Part shown: positions 43,193 to 43,847 of the stretch, piece after piece
How the letters are laid out: every line of letters begins with the position of its first letter
Position numbering within the stretch: the first letter of the stretch is position 1
Source: Lysobacteraceae bacterium PS02065
Lineage (GTDB): Bacteria; Pseudomonadota; Gammaproteobacteria; Xanthomonadales; Rhodanobacteraceae
Assembly: GCA_029959555.1 (NCBI GenBank)
Contig: JASCPI010000043.1
Coordinates: 1 to 43,847, forward strand
Direction: 5' to 3'
Length of the DNA: 43,847 bases
Notes under the pieces: model-generated
Databases searched by the model: none
Seen by the model: only the letters and a program-made list of their open reading frames with translations
What the model was told of the DNA's origin: nothing
Program-made: the position numbers and the translations under genes

Positions 43193-43720
43193 TCAGTGCC
43201 CGGCGTGCGGGGATATCTCAAAGCTCAGCGACGCCCGATCCGACACAAAATCCAAACCCTTTTGTGTAGAGGGCACCATGTGATTGGTGTGGATGTACCA
43301 GGTCTTGGCGGTGGTCACCTGGAAACTGGCTTGGCCTTGGGCATCGGTGCGCAGGAGCGTAGCGCTACCGTGGCCGCCCTTGACCGGTGCGTCAGCACGA
43401 TGACCGACGTACACGCGTAGGTTGGGCACTGGCGTGCCCTGCTGCAGCACCTGGAACGACAGCTGCTCGCCGACCTTCACGCTTCCAGGATTGCGGGCCA
43501 AGCGGATCTCCAGCGGATAGCCCAGCGAGGCAGCGAAGTCGTCGGTCAGTTTTGTGCCCACCTGTCCAATGGCACGAGCATGCTTGGTATAGCTATAGGT
43601 GACCCCTTTGGGAAACTTGCTCGCATCATAGGTGGCCAAGGTATCGGGCAAGTCTTCCAACTCCAGGTACTTACCAAACTCGCTGGCCGTACGGGTGCTG
43701 GTGGAAGCCATCGTCGAGAC
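43193..43720 (-). pseudogene. DUF4198 protein, N-terminally truncated by IS3 copy
   Basis: The remaining 172-plus residues carry the DUF4198/Ig-like C-terminus: a stretch GYPLEIRLARNPGSVKVGEQ, a loop QQGTPVPNLRVYVGHRADAP, DAQGQASFQV and WYIHTNHM. Full-length DUF4198 proteins are about 250-280 aa, begin with a signal peptide and contain an early domain; here the frame runs straight into the IS3 end at 43721. There is no signal peptide. DUF4198 proteins often adjoin metal transporters. The IS insertion, not just a start-codon choice, accounts for the missing part. It is probably inactive. Confidence 0.8.
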
Positions 43721-43847
43721 TGAATCGCCCCGGGAATCCCGGAGGCTCGTTGGTGTGAGTCACGTCTCCGTGACGCACTGACGTTGCTGATGGTAGTTGG
43801 CTTCGGCTTCGGCCGGTGGAATGTAGCCGATCGATCCGAGCAGGCGG
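43721..43847 (-). mobile_element. IS3-family element, right end (right-hand copy)
   Basis: A perfect reverse complement of 1-127: TG at 43721-43722 starts the element, then non-coding sequence, then the transposase C-terminus. It interrupts the DUF4198 gene. The interior flanks of the two copies (ctgc at 128-131, agac at 43717-43720) are unrelated, as expected for separate insertions. Confidence 0.85.
43760..43846 (-). CDS. IS3-family transposase (OrfB), C-terminal fragment
   Basis: The same 28-codon tail and TGA as at 2-88, on the opposite strand, entering from the right edge. It is identical at nucleotide level. The rest lies outside the window. Confidence 0.8.
   Translation of the reverse strand, partial: RLLGSIGYIPPAEAEANYHQQRQCVTET

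Overview
This is a high-GC (roughly 63-65%) proteobacterial accessory region, most likely from a xanthomonad (Stenotrophomonas, Xanthomonas, Pseudoxanthomonas or Lysobacter-like). That assignment is an inference from gene content, base composition and IS type. The first and last 127 nt are perfect inverted copies of one IS3-family right end, so the window lies between two oppositely oriented IS copies. An exact 127-nt overlap is also what a de Bruijn assembly with k=127 would leave at a contig that ends in a repeat.

Layout. (1) 128-3483, minus strand: a tightly overlapping surface-glycolipid-type operon (UDP-galactopyranose mutase lacking its N-terminus, acyl-CoA dehydrogenase-like protein, PIG-L deacetylase, NodS-type methyltransferase). 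(2) 3656-4868: a 52-aa antitoxin-like protein, an SseB-family protein and a BPSL0761-like protein. (3) 4869-5583: an AT-rich junction with a XerCD/pdif-like 28-mer and one doubtful small ORF. (4) 5584-8412: a compact mercury operon merR<->merTPA with a canonical 19-bp-spacer MerR promoter. (5) 8495-9835: an ISL3-family transposase, then a YkgJ-type Cys-cluster gene that runs out of the IS and a frameshifted MFS remnant. (6) 11105-36361: a large copper island. (7) 36666-43088: a CusCBA-type Cu/Ag efflux operon. (8) 43193-43720: a DUF4198 gene cut by the right IS copy.

The copper island has two visible control circuits. A nested palindrome (ATGAC-N7-ATTAC-N5-GTAAT-N6-GTCA) occurs five times. 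It lies upstream of copRS, between 13810 and 14030, upstream of copAB, and twice in the divergent 35640/35990 gap, so it is probably the CopR operator. Two CueR-type promoters (TTGACC, 19-bp spacer) drive a CPC-type Cu(I) ATPase with cueR, and divergently a CopZ-like chaperone. The cus operon has neither; it carries a perfect FNR/Anr box.

Two modules go beyond ordinary copper resistance. The CopB-type (CPH) ATPase operon continues through overlapping genes into a PRPP-synthetase homologue, a beta-CASP nuclease, an AMP/thymidine phosphorylase and a PhaC-like DUF3141 protein. This suggests RNA/nucleotide phosphorolysis under copper control. The operon at 35640-31082 encodes a Met-rich periplasmic protein, a fusion of a Met-rich periplasmic domain, one TM, an FNR flavoprotein and a 2Fe-2S ferredoxin, a b-type membrane cytochrome, a heptaheme cytochrome c and a DUF1622 protein. 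It looks like a complete NAD(P)H-to-periplasm electron wire under CopR control and is the best candidate here for an undescribed system.
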